Of a DNA stretch of 64,000 bases, positions 18,516 to 27,096 are shown in pieces (the stretch's first letter is position 1; each line of letters opens with the position of its first letter). The notes below the pieces were generated by a model. The model saw only the letters and a list, made by a program, of their open reading frames with translations, had not been told where the DNA came from and made no database searches. The stretch covers positions 129,635 through 193,634 of the forward strand of contig NZ_BMRM01000018.1 of NCBI RefSeq assembly GCF_014648635.1, written 5' to 3'. A program made the translations under genes and the position numbers. Source of the DNA: Streptomyces cinerochromogenes. GTDB lineage: Bacteria > Actinomycetota > Actinomycetes > Streptomycetales > Streptomycetaceae.

Positions 18516-19006
18516 ACCACCCTGAAGGACAACGCTTGGAGGCGGGTGTTGGTGTGTGGGGTGGTGGTTGGCCGGGGTGTTGTGGGTGCCCGCAGCGCCC
18601 ACCTGGACCGCCTCGCCGGTGAGCGGCCCCGTGTCGCCTGCCGCCGGACCGGAGGCGGCCCGTCCCAATACGTATGGCGAACATACGTAAACGACATCCT
18701 CTGCCGGACCTCCTGCAGCCCCCCAGCCCGGAACCACTCGTCGTTCCGCTGTCGCTCCCCTCGACTCGACCTGCCCGCCCGTCTCCTGGTACGTCCGCCC
18801 CGAGACGTAGAACAAGAACTGAAACGCAGGCTCCATGACGGCCCGCCAACGATAAGATCCTGCTGGTGTCTTTGCCTAGCACATGACGTTTCGGCCATCG
18901 GAGGGCAGAGGGCCGAAGTGAACATCAGGGACCTGCGCCTGACTGGCCGTCGGGTCCAGGAGAAGGCAAGGGGTTTGCTACCCCGCCCAAGATCAAGAGA
19001 GGCGTC
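18516..19006. other. gap upstream of the membrane protein gene
   Basis: There is no supportable gene. It contains the TACGTATG inverted repeat at 18669-18689 and must carry the promoter of the gene at 19007. Confidence 0.45.
18669..18689. promoter_or_regulatory. TACGTATG-N5-CATACGTA perfect inverted repeat
   Basis: The 8-bp arms are perfect inverse complements around GCGAA. This AT-containing motif stands out in the GC-rich background and lies 318 bp upstream of the membrane-protein gene at 19007. Related TACGTA palindromes cluster downstream of that gene (19876-19946). Confidence 0.55.
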
Positions 19007-19771
19007 ATGGAATCGGACGGTCTGTTATCGACTGTCGTGGAAATCGTCACCAAGGCATCCGACAGTGCTGCTACCGGAATGGCGAGCGGCGCGGCGGCAA
19101 TAGTGGTCGATCTTGTTCGTCGAAGACTCATTCGTTCTCCAGAAGGCCGCACGGCCCTGGCGCAGGTCGACGAAAGCCCGCAAGAACCCGCAAGCGTCGA
19201 TTCATTGCGGTCGGTCCTGGCACGAGAGCTTGAAGGCGATGACGCCTTCCGGGCCCAACTGACCGCAGCCGTCGCCGGGCCCCCGCCGGCACATCAGCCG
19301 AGCTCGATCGCGCACAGCGTGGTTCTGGGAAGCGGAAACAAGTTGGGCAGGAGTCAGATCTCCCTGGGCCCGCTGACGATCAACAACACACGCGCGGCCC
19401 GCACCTCTCTTCTGGTGTCCGCAGTCGTACTGGCAGCACTGTTGTCCTTCGTCGGCTACATGCTGGCCGACACTTTCTCCTCCGGTGAGTCGGCCGACGT
19501 GAGCAACCAGGAAATTTGCAATCAGGCCACGCCATTGCGGGCACAAGTGGCGGATACGGACACAGCGACTTATGCCGCTCACATCGGTGAGTGGCGCAAT
19601 GTTGTCGATCTGACCATGCGGGCGAGCGATGCACGACTTGCCAGATATGGCAGATTTGCCGACCAGCACTATCGAAACCTCGGAAACTACTACATTCCGC
19701 TCAGTAATATCATCGATTACTCCTGTGGAGGCGATGCCAGCGGAATAACTGACATTCCGGCGGCGCGGTGA
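19007..19771 (+). CDS. membrane protein of unknown function
   Basis: This is a 254-residue protein I do not recognise. ATG 19007 has GAGAGG nearby. Residues 1-80 are helical and acidic-basic mixed (ATGMASGAAAIVVDLVRRRL, then VDSLRSVLARELEGDDAF). Around 98-125 is a polar, beta-prone stretch: SIAHSVVLGSGNKLGRSQIS then LGPLTINNT. One strong membrane helix follows, ARTSLLVSAVVLAALLSFVG. The C-terminal roughly 95 residues lie on the far side, with two Cys (EICNQAT, DYSCGG) that could pair outside the cell. The N-terminal part plus the SVVLGSGN-type motif recalls small cytoplasmic domains placed before a linker in Streptomyces signalling proteins, but I cannot name a family. Confidence 0.75.
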   Translation: MESDGLLSTVVEIVTKASDSAATGMASGAAAIVVDLVRRRLIRSPEGRTALAQVDESPQEPASVDSLRSVLARELEGDDAFRAQLTAAVAGPPPAHQPSSIAHSVVLGSGNKLGRSQISLGPLTINNTRAARTSLLVSAVVLAALLSFVGYMLADTFSSGESADVSNQEICNQATPLRAQVADTDTATYAAHIGEWRNVVDLTMRASDARLARYGRFADQHYRNLGNYYIPLSNIIDYSCGGDASGITDIPAAR

Positions 19772-19875
19772 CCCGGACCTCGATCAGCGCGTTCGGAGCA
19801 GGAGCGGGGTCGACCGAAGCGGTCTGACCGGTGGCCCCGCCCAGCCTCCGCGCGGCCGCAGCGGTACAGGCCCGC

Positions 19876-19946
19876 ACTGTGTACGCGATACGTACGCTTG
19901 GGGTACGCCAAAGGGGCAACTGACGTACGTATACCCACGTACGTAT
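19876..19946. repeat. cluster of TACGTA/CGTACG palindromes
   Basis: Within 70 bp there are GTGTACGCG, ATACGTACGC, GGGGTACGCC, and a pair of ACGTACGTAT units separated by ACCC. The motif family matches the inverted repeat at 18669-18689. It lies between the convergent ends of the 19007 gene and the metallopeptidase, an unusual place for an operator. Confidence 0.5.
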
Positions 19947-20016
19947 GTCGCACGACGAGCCCCGCGTCCACACGCCCAGTCTTCACGGTTCCCGGCAGCC
20001 GGCCGACGTGCGGTGG

Positions 20017-20904
20017 TCAGCTGAACGTGTTGCAGCTGGCGACGCGGCCGGAGCGGTAGCCGGTGGAGAACCATTGCTGGCGCTGGCTCGCGGAGCCGTG
20101 GGTCCAGGTGTCGGGTGTGACCTTGCCCTGGTAGCGCTGCTGGATACGGTCGTCTCCGACAGCGGCGGCCGCGTCCAGCCCGCGGTTGATGTCGTCCTTC
20201 GCCAAGTCGGTGATCAGTGGCTTACCGCTCTTGGGGTCGGGCGTGGTGGTGGCATGGTGGGCCCACACTCCGGCGTAGCAGTCCGCCTGCAACTCGAGTT
20301 TCACCGAGCCGCTGTTCCGGCCCTTTCCGCTGCCACGGGAGATCGATCCGCTGAGGTCCTGGAAGTGGTGGCCGTATTCGTGCGCGATGACGTAGGCCTC
20401 GGCGAACGGGCCACCCTTGGCGCCGAACTTGCTGCTCAGGTCGTCGAAGAAGCCGAGGTCCAGATAGACCCTGTCATCGGCTGAGCAGTAGAAGGGGCCG
20501 ACATCGGAAGTCGCGTTCCCGCAGCCGGTGTTCACACTGCCGGTGAACAGGAACGTGGGGGCCTGCTGGTAGGGCTTGCCGGTGGCTGTCTCCGTCTGCT
20601 TCCAGAATGCCTGCACGCTGTCGACAATGGCGACGATCCGGCACTCCTCCTTGCGGTTGGCGTCGGCACCGGTCCGGCACTCCGCCGCGAGGTCCGCGGC
20701 TGGCTTGGCGGACGAGGACGTGTCGCTGCTGCCCGAGCCGAACATGCCGGGGTCGACACCCAGGAGCACGGACGCGACCAGCACCACGAGCCCGACCAGT
20801 CCTCCGCCGATGGTCTTCCCGCCGCCCGGGATCCCGCCCAGCGCACCTCCCCGCCCGTCCGTGACCTCGGACGTGTCCAGAGCGGCATCGTCGTCGAATT
20901 GCAT
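20017..20904 (-). CDS. neutral zinc metallopeptidase (KPN_02809/YpfJ family), membrane-anchored
   Basis: This 295-residue protein starts at ATG 20904 after GGAGGG. Residues 1-60 are the family's N-terminus: MQFDDDAALDTSEVTDGRGG, then a glycine-rich stretch and one membrane helix (GGGLVGLVVLVASVLLGVDP). The rest is extracytoplasmic, with APTFLFTGSVNTGCGNATSD, FYCSADDRVYLDLGFFDDL, the zinc motif AYVIAHEYGHHFQDL (HEYGH) near residue 173, and the third ligand in KLELQADCYAGVWAHHA. Length and layout match full members. The substrate is unknown. It stands alone and is convergent with the 19007 gene. Confidence 0.93.
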   Translation of the reverse strand: MQFDDDAALDTSEVTDGRGGALGGIPGGGKTIGGGLVGLVVLVASVLLGVDPGMFGSGSSDTSSSAKPAADLAAECRTGADANRKEECRIVAIVDSVQAFWKQTETATGKPYQQAPTFLFTGSVNTGCGNATSDVGPFYCSADDRVYLDLGFFDDLSSKFGAKGGPFAEAYVIAHEYGHHFQDLSGSISRGSGKGRNSGSVKLELQADCYAGVWAHHATTTPDPKSGKPLITDLAKDDINRGLDAAAAVGDDRIQQRYQGKVTPDTWTHGSASQRQQWFSTGYRSGRVASCNTFS

Positions 20905-21690
20905 TGACCCTCCTTCAAGCAGCGCGCCGGGCCACCCCGCGTCGTCCCGCTCGCCTACCCCGTATGAGGACATCCCCATCCCGTCCTTTTCCTGCTCCGC
21001 CTCCTGAGGAGCCGGCGGGCGACGCCGCGACGCCGCTCCGTGGGGGAACGGGGACCACCGCGCACGGTAACGGCCCCTCCATCTCGGCCGCCGTCTCCGG
21101 CAGCACCCAGAGAGTGCGGGCGTGCCCGTCGGCCGGCGGGCATCTCTCCGGACCGGTGGCGTGGAGGCAGGGGGCTGATCAGCGGGTGGTGGCAGTGGGA
21201 CCCGGGCAGCCACGGCTCCCCGGTGAGCAGGCTGTGCACGAGGTCGAGGCGGGTGATCGGCGTGGTGGGAGGCGGTCATGACCAAGAGCTCGGCGAAGCG
21301 CTCGTCGCGGACGAGCGCAGTCGAGGGCGATGGCGGGCTGTGGCCGTCGGTCTCGACCGTGGACCCGGGCCAGGCCAGGGATTCGAGCCGGTAGACCCGT
21401 GTGCGCAGGAAGGCCGCGATGGTGGCGGCGTCGCGCGGGCTGGAGAAGTGCAGCAGTGCGGACTCGGCCGCGGCATCGGCGCCGTCCTGCTCCTGATCCT
21501 CGCCGTCGGCCCCGACGATGCGCCCGTCTTCGTCGCGCCGGATGCGGACCTTGCGCTGGCCGCTGGTGAAACCGACCGCCACGCGCTGAGTCGCGGCGGG
21601 TGCGCGTTCCGGCCCGGCGCCGTGCTCGTCGCAGCACGGCGCCGGACCACGCACGGCAGAGCAGCGGGGTCCCGAACGTCCGTCGTCCGT
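20905..21690. other. gap with a possible partial minus-strand gene
   Basis: Between about 21610 and 21260 (minus strand) one frame reads like protein: QRKVRIRRDEDGRIVGADGE, then SALLHFSSPRDAATIAAFLR, then STALVRDERFAELLVMTASH. It has a normal mix of acidic and basic residues, no clear start, and dissolves into low-complexity sequence downstream. It could be a decayed or frameshifted hypothetical gene. Nothing else is recognisable. Confidence 0.35.
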
Positions 21691-22683
21691 TCAGCTCGAC
21701 TCGCGGACCACGAGATCGTTCGGCATGATCACCGGCTTCCTCGGGCCGCCCTTGATGAGCGCCAGCAGCAGACGCACCGTCGCGGTGGCCTGGTCGGCCA
21801 TGGAACTGCGCACCGAGGTGAGCGCGGGCATGGTGTAGGCGGCGGCCTCGATGTCGTCGAACCCGACGACGGCCACGTCGTCGGGGACCCGGCGGCCCGC
21901 CTGGTGCAGGGCACGCAACGCCCCGATGGCCATGAGGTCGTTGGCCGCGAACACCGCGTCGAGGTCCGGGTCGTCTTCGAGCAGCTGCCGCATGGCCTCC
22001 GCGCCCGACGCCCGGGTGAAGTCGCCCAGCGCGACGATCGAGCGGCGCCCGGTGTCCCGCAGGGTCGCCCGGTACCCCTCCAGCCGTTCACGGGACTCGT
22101 ACAGGTCCAGCGGCCCGGTGATGGTGGCGATGCGGCGTCTGCCCCGGTCGAGCAGGTGCCGTACGGCCAGCTCCGCGCCGCCCGCGTTGTCCAGCGCCAC
22201 GTACGGGACATCCGTCGCGGCGGTGCGGTTGAAGGATGCGACGGGCAGGCCCATGCGGGCGAGCGCGGCCGGCAGGGGATCGGCGCCGTGCAGTGCCACG
22301 AGCATCACGCCGTCCACGTGGCCCCCCGCCACGTAGCGCTCCACTCGGGCCCGGCTCTCGTCGGACTCGGCGAGCATCAGCACCACGCGTCTGCCGACGG
22401 CCTCCAACTCCCGGCTGACGGTGCGCACCACGGTCGAGAACAGCGGGTCGTCGGACACCACGCCCTTGGGCGGGTCGGAGACGACCACGGCCACGGCGTC
22501 CGTGCGGCGGGTGACGAGGTTGCGGGCGGCGGCGTTCGGCACGTACCCGAGTTCCCGCACCGCCTGCATGACGACGTCCCGGATCTCCGGCGCGACGGTG
22601 GTCTCCCCGTTGATGACCCGGGAGACGCTCGACTTGGACACGCCGGCCCGGGCGGCGACCACCGCGAGCGTGGGTCGTTTCAT
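21691..22683 (-). CDS. LacI-family transcriptional regulator
   Basis: This is a 330-residue repressor. The N-terminal HTH is PTLAVVAARAGVSKSSVSRV followed by INGETTVAPE, and a periplasmic-binding-protein-like sugar domain follows (VAVVVSDPPKGV, DAVFAANDLMAIGALRALHQ, VPDDVAVVGFDDIEAAAYT). It is divergent from the GH16 glucanase gene. Two LacI-type palindromes lie between them: GGGAGCGTTTTCCC 37 bp upstream of this gene and AGGGAGCGCTCCCT just upstream of the glucanase. It is therefore likely to repress the secreted glucan-degrading block and itself, released by an oligosaccharide inducer. The second palindrome is close to the CebR-type operator. Confidence 0.93.
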   Translation of the reverse strand: MKRPTLAVVAARAGVSKSSVSRVINGETTVAPEIRDVVMQAVRELGYVPNAAARNLVTRRTDAVAVVVSDPPKGVVSDDPLFSTVVRTVSRELEAVGRRVVLMLAESDESRARVERYVAGGHVDGVMLVALHGADPLPAALARMGLPVASFNRTAATDVPYVALDNAGGAELAVRHLLDRGRRRIATITGPLDLYESRERLEGYRATLRDTGRRSIVALGDFTRASGAEAMRQLLEDDPDLDAVFAANDLMAIGALRALHQAGRRVPDDVAVVGFDDIEAAAYTMPALTSVRSSMADQATATVRLLLALIKGGPRKPVIMPNDLVVRESS

Positions 22684-22719
22684 CGCCTTCCGATCACCGG
22701 TGCCCGGTCCTCGAGTCCA

Positions 22720-22733
22720 GGGAGCGTTTTCCC
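22720..22733. promoter_or_regulatory. imperfect LacI operator near the regulator gene
   Basis: GGGAGCGTTTTCCC is an imperfect version of the 22965-22978 palindrome. It is placed 37 bp upstream of the lacI-type start codon and suggests autoregulation. Confidence 0.6.
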
Positions 22734-22927
22734 TTCAGGATGGCCTCGGCCCGATCGGCCTGTCAACGGCCCCTTTTGCGCACCCTGGTGGGGGAAGCCG
22801 CCGTCAACTGATGCCTTCCGGCCGCCTGCCGACGGGTGGCGTGCGTACCGCCGAAGTGGATCTCAGAAACCGTTCCCCGGACCGGGCCGTGTGCGTCAGG
22901 GGCGTTACAGGCCTGTTGCCCAAAGCC

Positions 22928-22956
22928 TTGACAGTCCATGGGGACCGGCCCATTCT
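22928..22956 (+). promoter_or_regulatory. sigma-70-type promoter of the glucanase block
   Basis: There is a canonical -35 TTGACA at 22928-22933. A weak -10 CATTCT lies at 22951-22956 after a 17-bp spacer. The expected start site falls inside or next to the operator at 22965-22978. Confidence 0.6.
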
Positions 22957-22964
22957 CACCCTTC

Positions 22965-22978
22965 AGGGAGCGCTCCCT
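22965..22978. promoter_or_regulatory. LacI/CebR-like operator AGGGAGCGCTCCCT
   Basis: A perfect 14-bp palindrome. The Streptomyces CebR operator is TGGGAGCGCTCCCA, the same 12-bp core. It overlaps the predicted transcription start of the GH16 gene, which suits repression. Confidence 0.85.
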
Positions 22979-23005
22979 CACCCTTCCCCCACTGAGGAGT
23001 CGCCC

Positions 23006-24736
23006 GTGCATCCCCTGCTCCGCCGCATCGGCTTACCCGCCGTCCTCGCGGCCGTCCTGCTCACCCTCGTCACCCTGCCCGCGCCCCGGGCCCACGCCGC
23101 CGAGACCCTGCTGTCGCAGGGCCGGCCCGTCGTCGCGTCGAGCACCGAGGACCCGTTCGGCGCGCCGGGAGCCGTCGACGGCAACCCGGCGACGCGCTGG
23201 TCCAGCGCCTTCTCCGACCCGCAGTGGATCAGGGTCGACCTCGGGGCCCCGGCCCGCATCAGCCGCGTGACCCTCCAGTGGGAGGCCGCCTACGGCAAGG
23301 CCTTCCGCATCCAGGTGTCGGACGACGCCGAGACCTGGTCCACCGTCCACGAGACGACGGACGGCACCGGCGGCACCCAGAACCTGACCCTCTCGGCCAC
23401 CGGCCGCTACGTCCGCATGTACGGCACCCAGCGCGGCACCGGATACGGCTTCTCCCTCTGGGAGTTCCAGGTCTTCGGTACCAACGGCACCGGCGGCGAC
23501 CCGGGCGGCGGTGGAGGGGACACGCTGCTGTCGTACGGGAAGACGGGTGCGGCCTCGTCCTCCCAGAGCGACCAGAACTGCTGGGAGTGCACGCCCGCCC
23601 GGGCCTTCGACCGCGACCCTGCCTCGCGGTGGGCGACCAGCTCCACCACCGGCTGGACCGACCCCGGCTGGATCTCCGTCGACCTCGGCGCGACCGCGCA
23701 GATCAGCAAGGTCGTCCTGCAGTGGGACCCGGCCTACGCCAAGTCCTTCCAGATCCAGGTCTCCTCCAACGGCACCGACTGGACGCCCGTCTACTCGACC
23801 ACGTCCGGCACCGGCTTCAAACAGACTCTGGCGGTCTCCGGCACGGGACGCTACGTACGGATGTACGGCACCGAACGCGCCACCCCCTACGGCTACTCCC
23901 TGTGGGAGTTCCAGGTGTACGGCACCGGAGGCGCCCCCGTCCCGGCGCCGCCGCTGCCGCCGGACCCGGCGCAGCCGCCGCGGCTGGTGTGGAGCGACGA
24001 CTTCGACGGAGCCGCCGGCAGCAAGCCGGACCCGGCGAAGTGGCGGGCCGACCCCGGCACCGGGCAGAACGGCGAACTGCAGTACTACACCGACCACGAC
24101 AACGCCGCGCTCGACGGCGGCGGCCACCTCGTCATGGAGGCCCGCAAGGAGGCCAGCCCCGGCCGGGCCTGCCCGCCGGACCCGCTGACCGGCAGCACCA
24201 CGTGCCAGTACACCTCGGCCCGCATGAACACCGGTGCCACCTTCCAGTTCACTTACGGGCGTGTCGAGGCGCGCATCAAGGTACCCAAGGGCAACGGGCT
24301 GTGGCCCGCGTTCTGGATGATGGGCGCCGACTTCCTCACCGGCCGTCCATGGCCGTACAACGGCGAGGTCGACATCATGGAGGTCCTCGGCAAGGACGTG
24401 AAGACGGCCTACTCGACCGTGCACGCCCCCGCCTACAACGGCGGCGGCGGGATCGGCTCGCCGTACCGGCTGCCGTCGGGCGCCGACCTCTCGGACGACT
24501 TCCACACCTGGGCCGCCGACTGGAACAGCAAGGGCATCGTCTTCAGCCTCGACGGCCGCACCGTGTTGACCCTGGACAAGGACCAGGTGGAACGCACCCG
24601 GGGCCCCTGGATCTTCGACCACCCGCACTACATGATCCTCAACCTCGCGGTCGGCGGCGACTGGCCCGGCCCGACCGACGCGTCGACGCCGTTCCCGTCC
24701 CGGATGCTCGTCGACTACGTACGCGTGTACCAGTAG
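23006..24736 (+). CDS. secreted GH16 endo-beta-glucanase with two discoidin/CBM32 modules
   Basis: This 576-residue exoenzyme starts at GTG 23006 after GAGGAG. A signal peptide covers about residues 1-32 (LAAVLLTLVTLPAPRAHA-A). Two F5/8 type C modules follow at about 33-165 and 172-315, recognisable by WSSAFSDPQWIRVDLGAPAR and GRYVRMYGTQRGTGYGFSLW, repeated as WISVDLGATAQISKVVLQWD and GRYVRMYGTERATPYGYSLW. A Pro-rich linker leads to the GH16 domain, with the catalytic block GEVDIMEVLG near residues 451-460 (ExDxxE). GH16 laminarinases cut beta-1,3-glucans such as fungal or algal walls. It is controlled by the divergent LacI protein and followed in the same direction by a CBM6-DUF1996 gene. 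Confidence 0.95.
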   Translation: MHPLLRRIGLPAVLAAVLLTLVTLPAPRAHAAETLLSQGRPVVASSTEDPFGAPGAVDGNPATRWSSAFSDPQWIRVDLGAPARISRVTLQWEAAYGKAFRIQVSDDAETWSTVHETTDGTGGTQNLTLSATGRYVRMYGTQRGTGYGFSLWEFQVFGTNGTGGDPGGGGGDTLLSYGKTGAASSSQSDQNCWECTPARAFDRDPASRWATSSTTGWTDPGWISVDLGATAQISKVVLQWDPAYAKSFQIQVSSNGTDWTPVYSTTSGTGFKQTLAVSGTGRYVRMYGTERATPYGYSLWEFQVYGTGGAPVPAPPLPPDPAQPPRLVWSDDFDGAAGSKPDPAKWRADPGTGQNGELQYYTDHDNAALDGGGHLVMEARKEASPGRACPPDPLTGSTTCQYTSARMNTGATFQFTYGRVEARIKVPKGNGLWPAFWMMGADFLTGRPWPYNGEVDIMEVLGKDVKTAYSTVHAPAYNGGGGIGSPYRLPSGADLSDDFHTWAADWNSKGIVFSLDGRTVLTLDKDQVERTRGPWIFDHPHYMILNLAVGGDWPGPTDASTPFPSRMLVDYVRVYQ

Positions 24737-24839
24737 CGCAGCCGGCACCGGCCCCCTTGCCAGGTCCGGCCCCGGACACCCCGTTCGCGGGCCGGACCGC
24801 AGCCGCACCACGCCCCACCCCCTCCGACGAGGAAGTGAC

Positions 24840-26210
24840 ATGCGCAGATACTCCTTATATCTCTATCCCGTCTTGGTCGGTGCCCTGGCGATCGCCCTGG
24901 CCGCCGCCCTGGGCATCACCCTCGGCGCCCCCGCCGCGCGGGCCGCCACGATCACCGTCCAGGCCGAGTCCTACGCGGCACAGTCCGGCGTCGCCCTGGA
25001 GCCGACCGCGGACATGGGCGGCGGGCAGAACGCTGCCTACCTCGCCGACGGCGACTGGATGCGGTTCGACCAGGTCGACCTCGGGGCGGCCGGCCGTCTG
25101 ACGGTGTCGGCGCGCGTGGCCTCCGCCACGGGCACCGGTTCCGTCGAGCTGCGCACCGGTTCCCTGACCGGACCCCTGCTCGCCGTGGTCCAGATCAGCC
25201 CCACCGGGGGCTGGCAGACCTGGGCGACCCGCAGCGCCGACGTCACCACCCACCCGACCGGACCCCAGACCGTGTTCGCGGTGCTGCGCAGCACCACGCC
25301 CGGCGACTTCGTCAACATCAACTGGTTCTCGTTCGTCAGCGGCGGCGACGAGCCCGCGCCGGGCTGGGTCGACGTCGACCAGGCCAAGTGGCAGGCCCAG
25401 CTGACCCAGTTCCGGGCCATGACCCCGGCGCCGGTGCCCGCCGACGCGGTCCGCGTCCCCGAGTTCAACGCCACCTGCACCTACAGCCACTCCAAGCCGG
25501 ACGACCCGATCGTCGCCCCCGGACTGCCGGGCGCGTCCCACATGCACAGCTTCTTCGGCAACAAGAGCACCGACGCCTTCACCACGACCCAGAGCCTGCT
25601 GGGCAACACGGGCACGAGCTGCACACCCGCCAAGGACCTCTCCGCCTACTGGATCCCCACGCTCTACGAGCGCGGCAAGGCGGTCGAGCCCGACGGGATG
25701 ATCGTCTACTACGGGTCGCGGTTGCCCGACCCCACGGCGACCGTGCCGTTCCCGCAGGGCTTCCGCATGATCGCCGGCAACGCCAAGCTGCAGGTGGCGA
25801 CCCCGGCCGGCTCGCCCAACCAGTTCTGGTGTGCCGGACCGGGCGGCGAGACCGGCCGCAGCACCGACGGCAACTGGCCGCTGTGCGCGCCGACCGCCAA
25901 GCTGGTGTACCAGCTGGTGTTCCCGGACTGCTGGGACGGCAAGCACCTCGACAGCCCGGACCACAAGTCGCACGTCGCCTTCACCTACGACGGCAAGTGC
26001 AGCGGCGCCTACCCGGTCGCCATCCCGTCGGTCTCGTTCGTCATCAGCTACCCGACCAGCGGGAGCGCCGACGGGTTCTCCCTGGCATCGGGCATGGCCT
26101 CGTCCATCCACGGGGACTTCTTCAACGCCTGGGACACCGCGGCCCTGGGGCAGCGTGTGAAGGACTGCATCGTGCAGAGCGCCAAGTGCAACTCTGCCGG
26201 AACGTTCTGA
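24840..26210 (+). CDS. secreted CBM6-DUF1996 protein
   Basis: This 456-residue protein starts at ATG 24840, after GAGGAAG. A signal peptide covers about residues 1-36 (LAIALAAALGITLGAPAARA). A CBM6-like module spans about 37-165 (QAESYAAQSGVALEPTADMG, LADGDWMRFDQVDLGAAGRL). DUF1996 follows from about 195: NATCTYSHSKPDDPIVAPGL, HMHSFFGNKSTDAF, LSAYWIPTLYERGKAV, YQLVFPDCWDGKHLDSPDHK. DUF1996 is common in fungi and actinomycetes and is thought to act on or bind polysaccharide, but no activity is proven. It lies 103 bp downstream of the GH16 gene, so co-expression is likely. Confidence 0.93.
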   Translation: MRRYSLYLYPVLVGALAIALAAALGITLGAPAARAATITVQAESYAAQSGVALEPTADMGGGQNAAYLADGDWMRFDQVDLGAAGRLTVSARVASATGTGSVELRTGSLTGPLLAVVQISPTGGWQTWATRSADVTTHPTGPQTVFAVLRSTTPGDFVNINWFSFVSGGDEPAPGWVDVDQAKWQAQLTQFRAMTPAPVPADAVRVPEFNATCTYSHSKPDDPIVAPGLPGASHMHSFFGNKSTDAFTTTQSLLGNTGTSCTPAKDLSAYWIPTLYERGKAVEPDGMIVYYGSRLPDPTATVPFPQGFRMIAGNAKLQVATPAGSPNQFWCAGPGGETGRSTDGNWPLCAPTAKLVYQLVFPDCWDGKHLDSPDHKSHVAFTYDGKCSGAYPVAIPSVSFVISYPTSGSADGFSLASGMASSIHGDFFNAWDTAALGQRVKDCIVQSAKCNSAGTF

Positions 26211-26740
26211 CCCGGCGGACGGCGGCCGCCCTGCTCCTGGGCCTGGCGGTCGCCGACTGCACCCCGCAGCCGGCGGCCGACCGGCCCGCGCCCGCCGCCT
26301 TCAACGACACCGACACCGCGTGGATCCAGCTGATGATCCCCATGGACGAACGGGCCGAGCTGCTCACCGACTTGGCGCCCGCACACGCCGGCCGCCCGGC
26401 CCTGGCCGGGTGGGTGAAGGACGCGGGAAGGAGACTCGAGGACGAACTCGTCGATCTGCGAGAGCTGTTGAGGCTCTCGGGCGTGCCCGACACCCGTCCC
26501 CACGAGGGCCACAACATGCCCGGCATGGTCAGCCTCGACACGGTGCGCAGGGCGAAGACCGTGTCCGGGGAGAACTTCGACCGCCTCCTCACCGAGAGCA
26601 TGCGGGCCCACCTCGTGCAGGTCCGCATGCTGTGTGCGAGCGAACGCACGTCGGGGAGCGCCGAGCAGGCGAAGGACCTCGCCGCCGCGATCGAACGGAC
26701 TGCGGCCGAGCAGATCACGCGCCTCGACACGGTCACGTGA
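26186..26740 (+). CDS. DUF305-like exported protein lacking the usual histidines
   Basis: The 184-residue frame overlaps the end of the DUF1996 gene by 25 bp; GTG 26186 is the only upstream start candidate, and a start within the overlap is likely. The N-terminus is a short signal or lipoprotein-like sequence (RRTAAALLLGLAVADCTPQP; the Cys box is imperfect). The body follows DUF305: FNDTDTAWIQLMIPMDERAE, HNMPGMVSLDTVRRAKTVSG, ENFDRLLTESMRAHLVQVRM. Typical DUF305 proteins carry MIPHH and MIxHH copper-type histidine pairs. Here these are MIPMD and MRAHL, so the metal site is mostly lost. It is probably expressed with the GH16/DUF1996 genes. Confidence 0.75.
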   Translation: MQLCRNVLTRRTAAALLLGLAVADCTPQPAADRPAPAAFNDTDTAWIQLMIPMDERAELLTDLAPAHAGRPALAGWVKDAGRRLEDELVDLRELLRLSGVPDTRPHEGHNMPGMVSLDTVRRAKTVSGENFDRLLTESMRAHLVQVRMLCASERTSGSAEQAKDLAAAIERTAAEQITRLDTVT

Positions 26741-27057
26741 GGCCGCCGGCGCCCGGGCCGTCACCGTCGGCCGGGGGCGGAGCCGCCGACACGCACCGCC
26801 CCCCGAACGTGAAGAACTCGATCACCCGCTCCAGCCCCTTCTCGCCGAACGACGTCTCCAGGCTGACGGCGGACTCGGCGGCGGACACCTCGCTGCGCCC
26901 GAAGAGCGCCTCCCCGTACGCGGCGAGGGCCGCCCCCGGGCCGCCCGAGCGGGCGGCGACGGCCCCGGCGAGCTCGCCTCGCCAGGTCGGCGCCCCCGCC
27001 GCCGAAGCGGAACATCGGGTGGGCCGCGTCGCCGAGCAGGGTCACGCCGGGGGACAC
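26733..27057 (-). pseudogene. FAD monooxygenase (TetX-like) C-terminal remnant
   Basis: From about 27057 the frame has VSPGVTLLGDAAHPMFRFGG, the FAD-binding GDAAH motif of class A flavin monooxygenases. After a frame change near 26990 it continues ALAAYGEALFGRSEVSAAES and GEKGLERVIEFFTFGG, which match the C-terminal helices of the family. The N-terminal two thirds are missing. A complete relative lies at 38987-40108. Confidence 0.65.
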
Positions 27058-27096
27058 GGTCCCAGCGGCGCCAGACGACAGGGGGGACCGCAGTTG

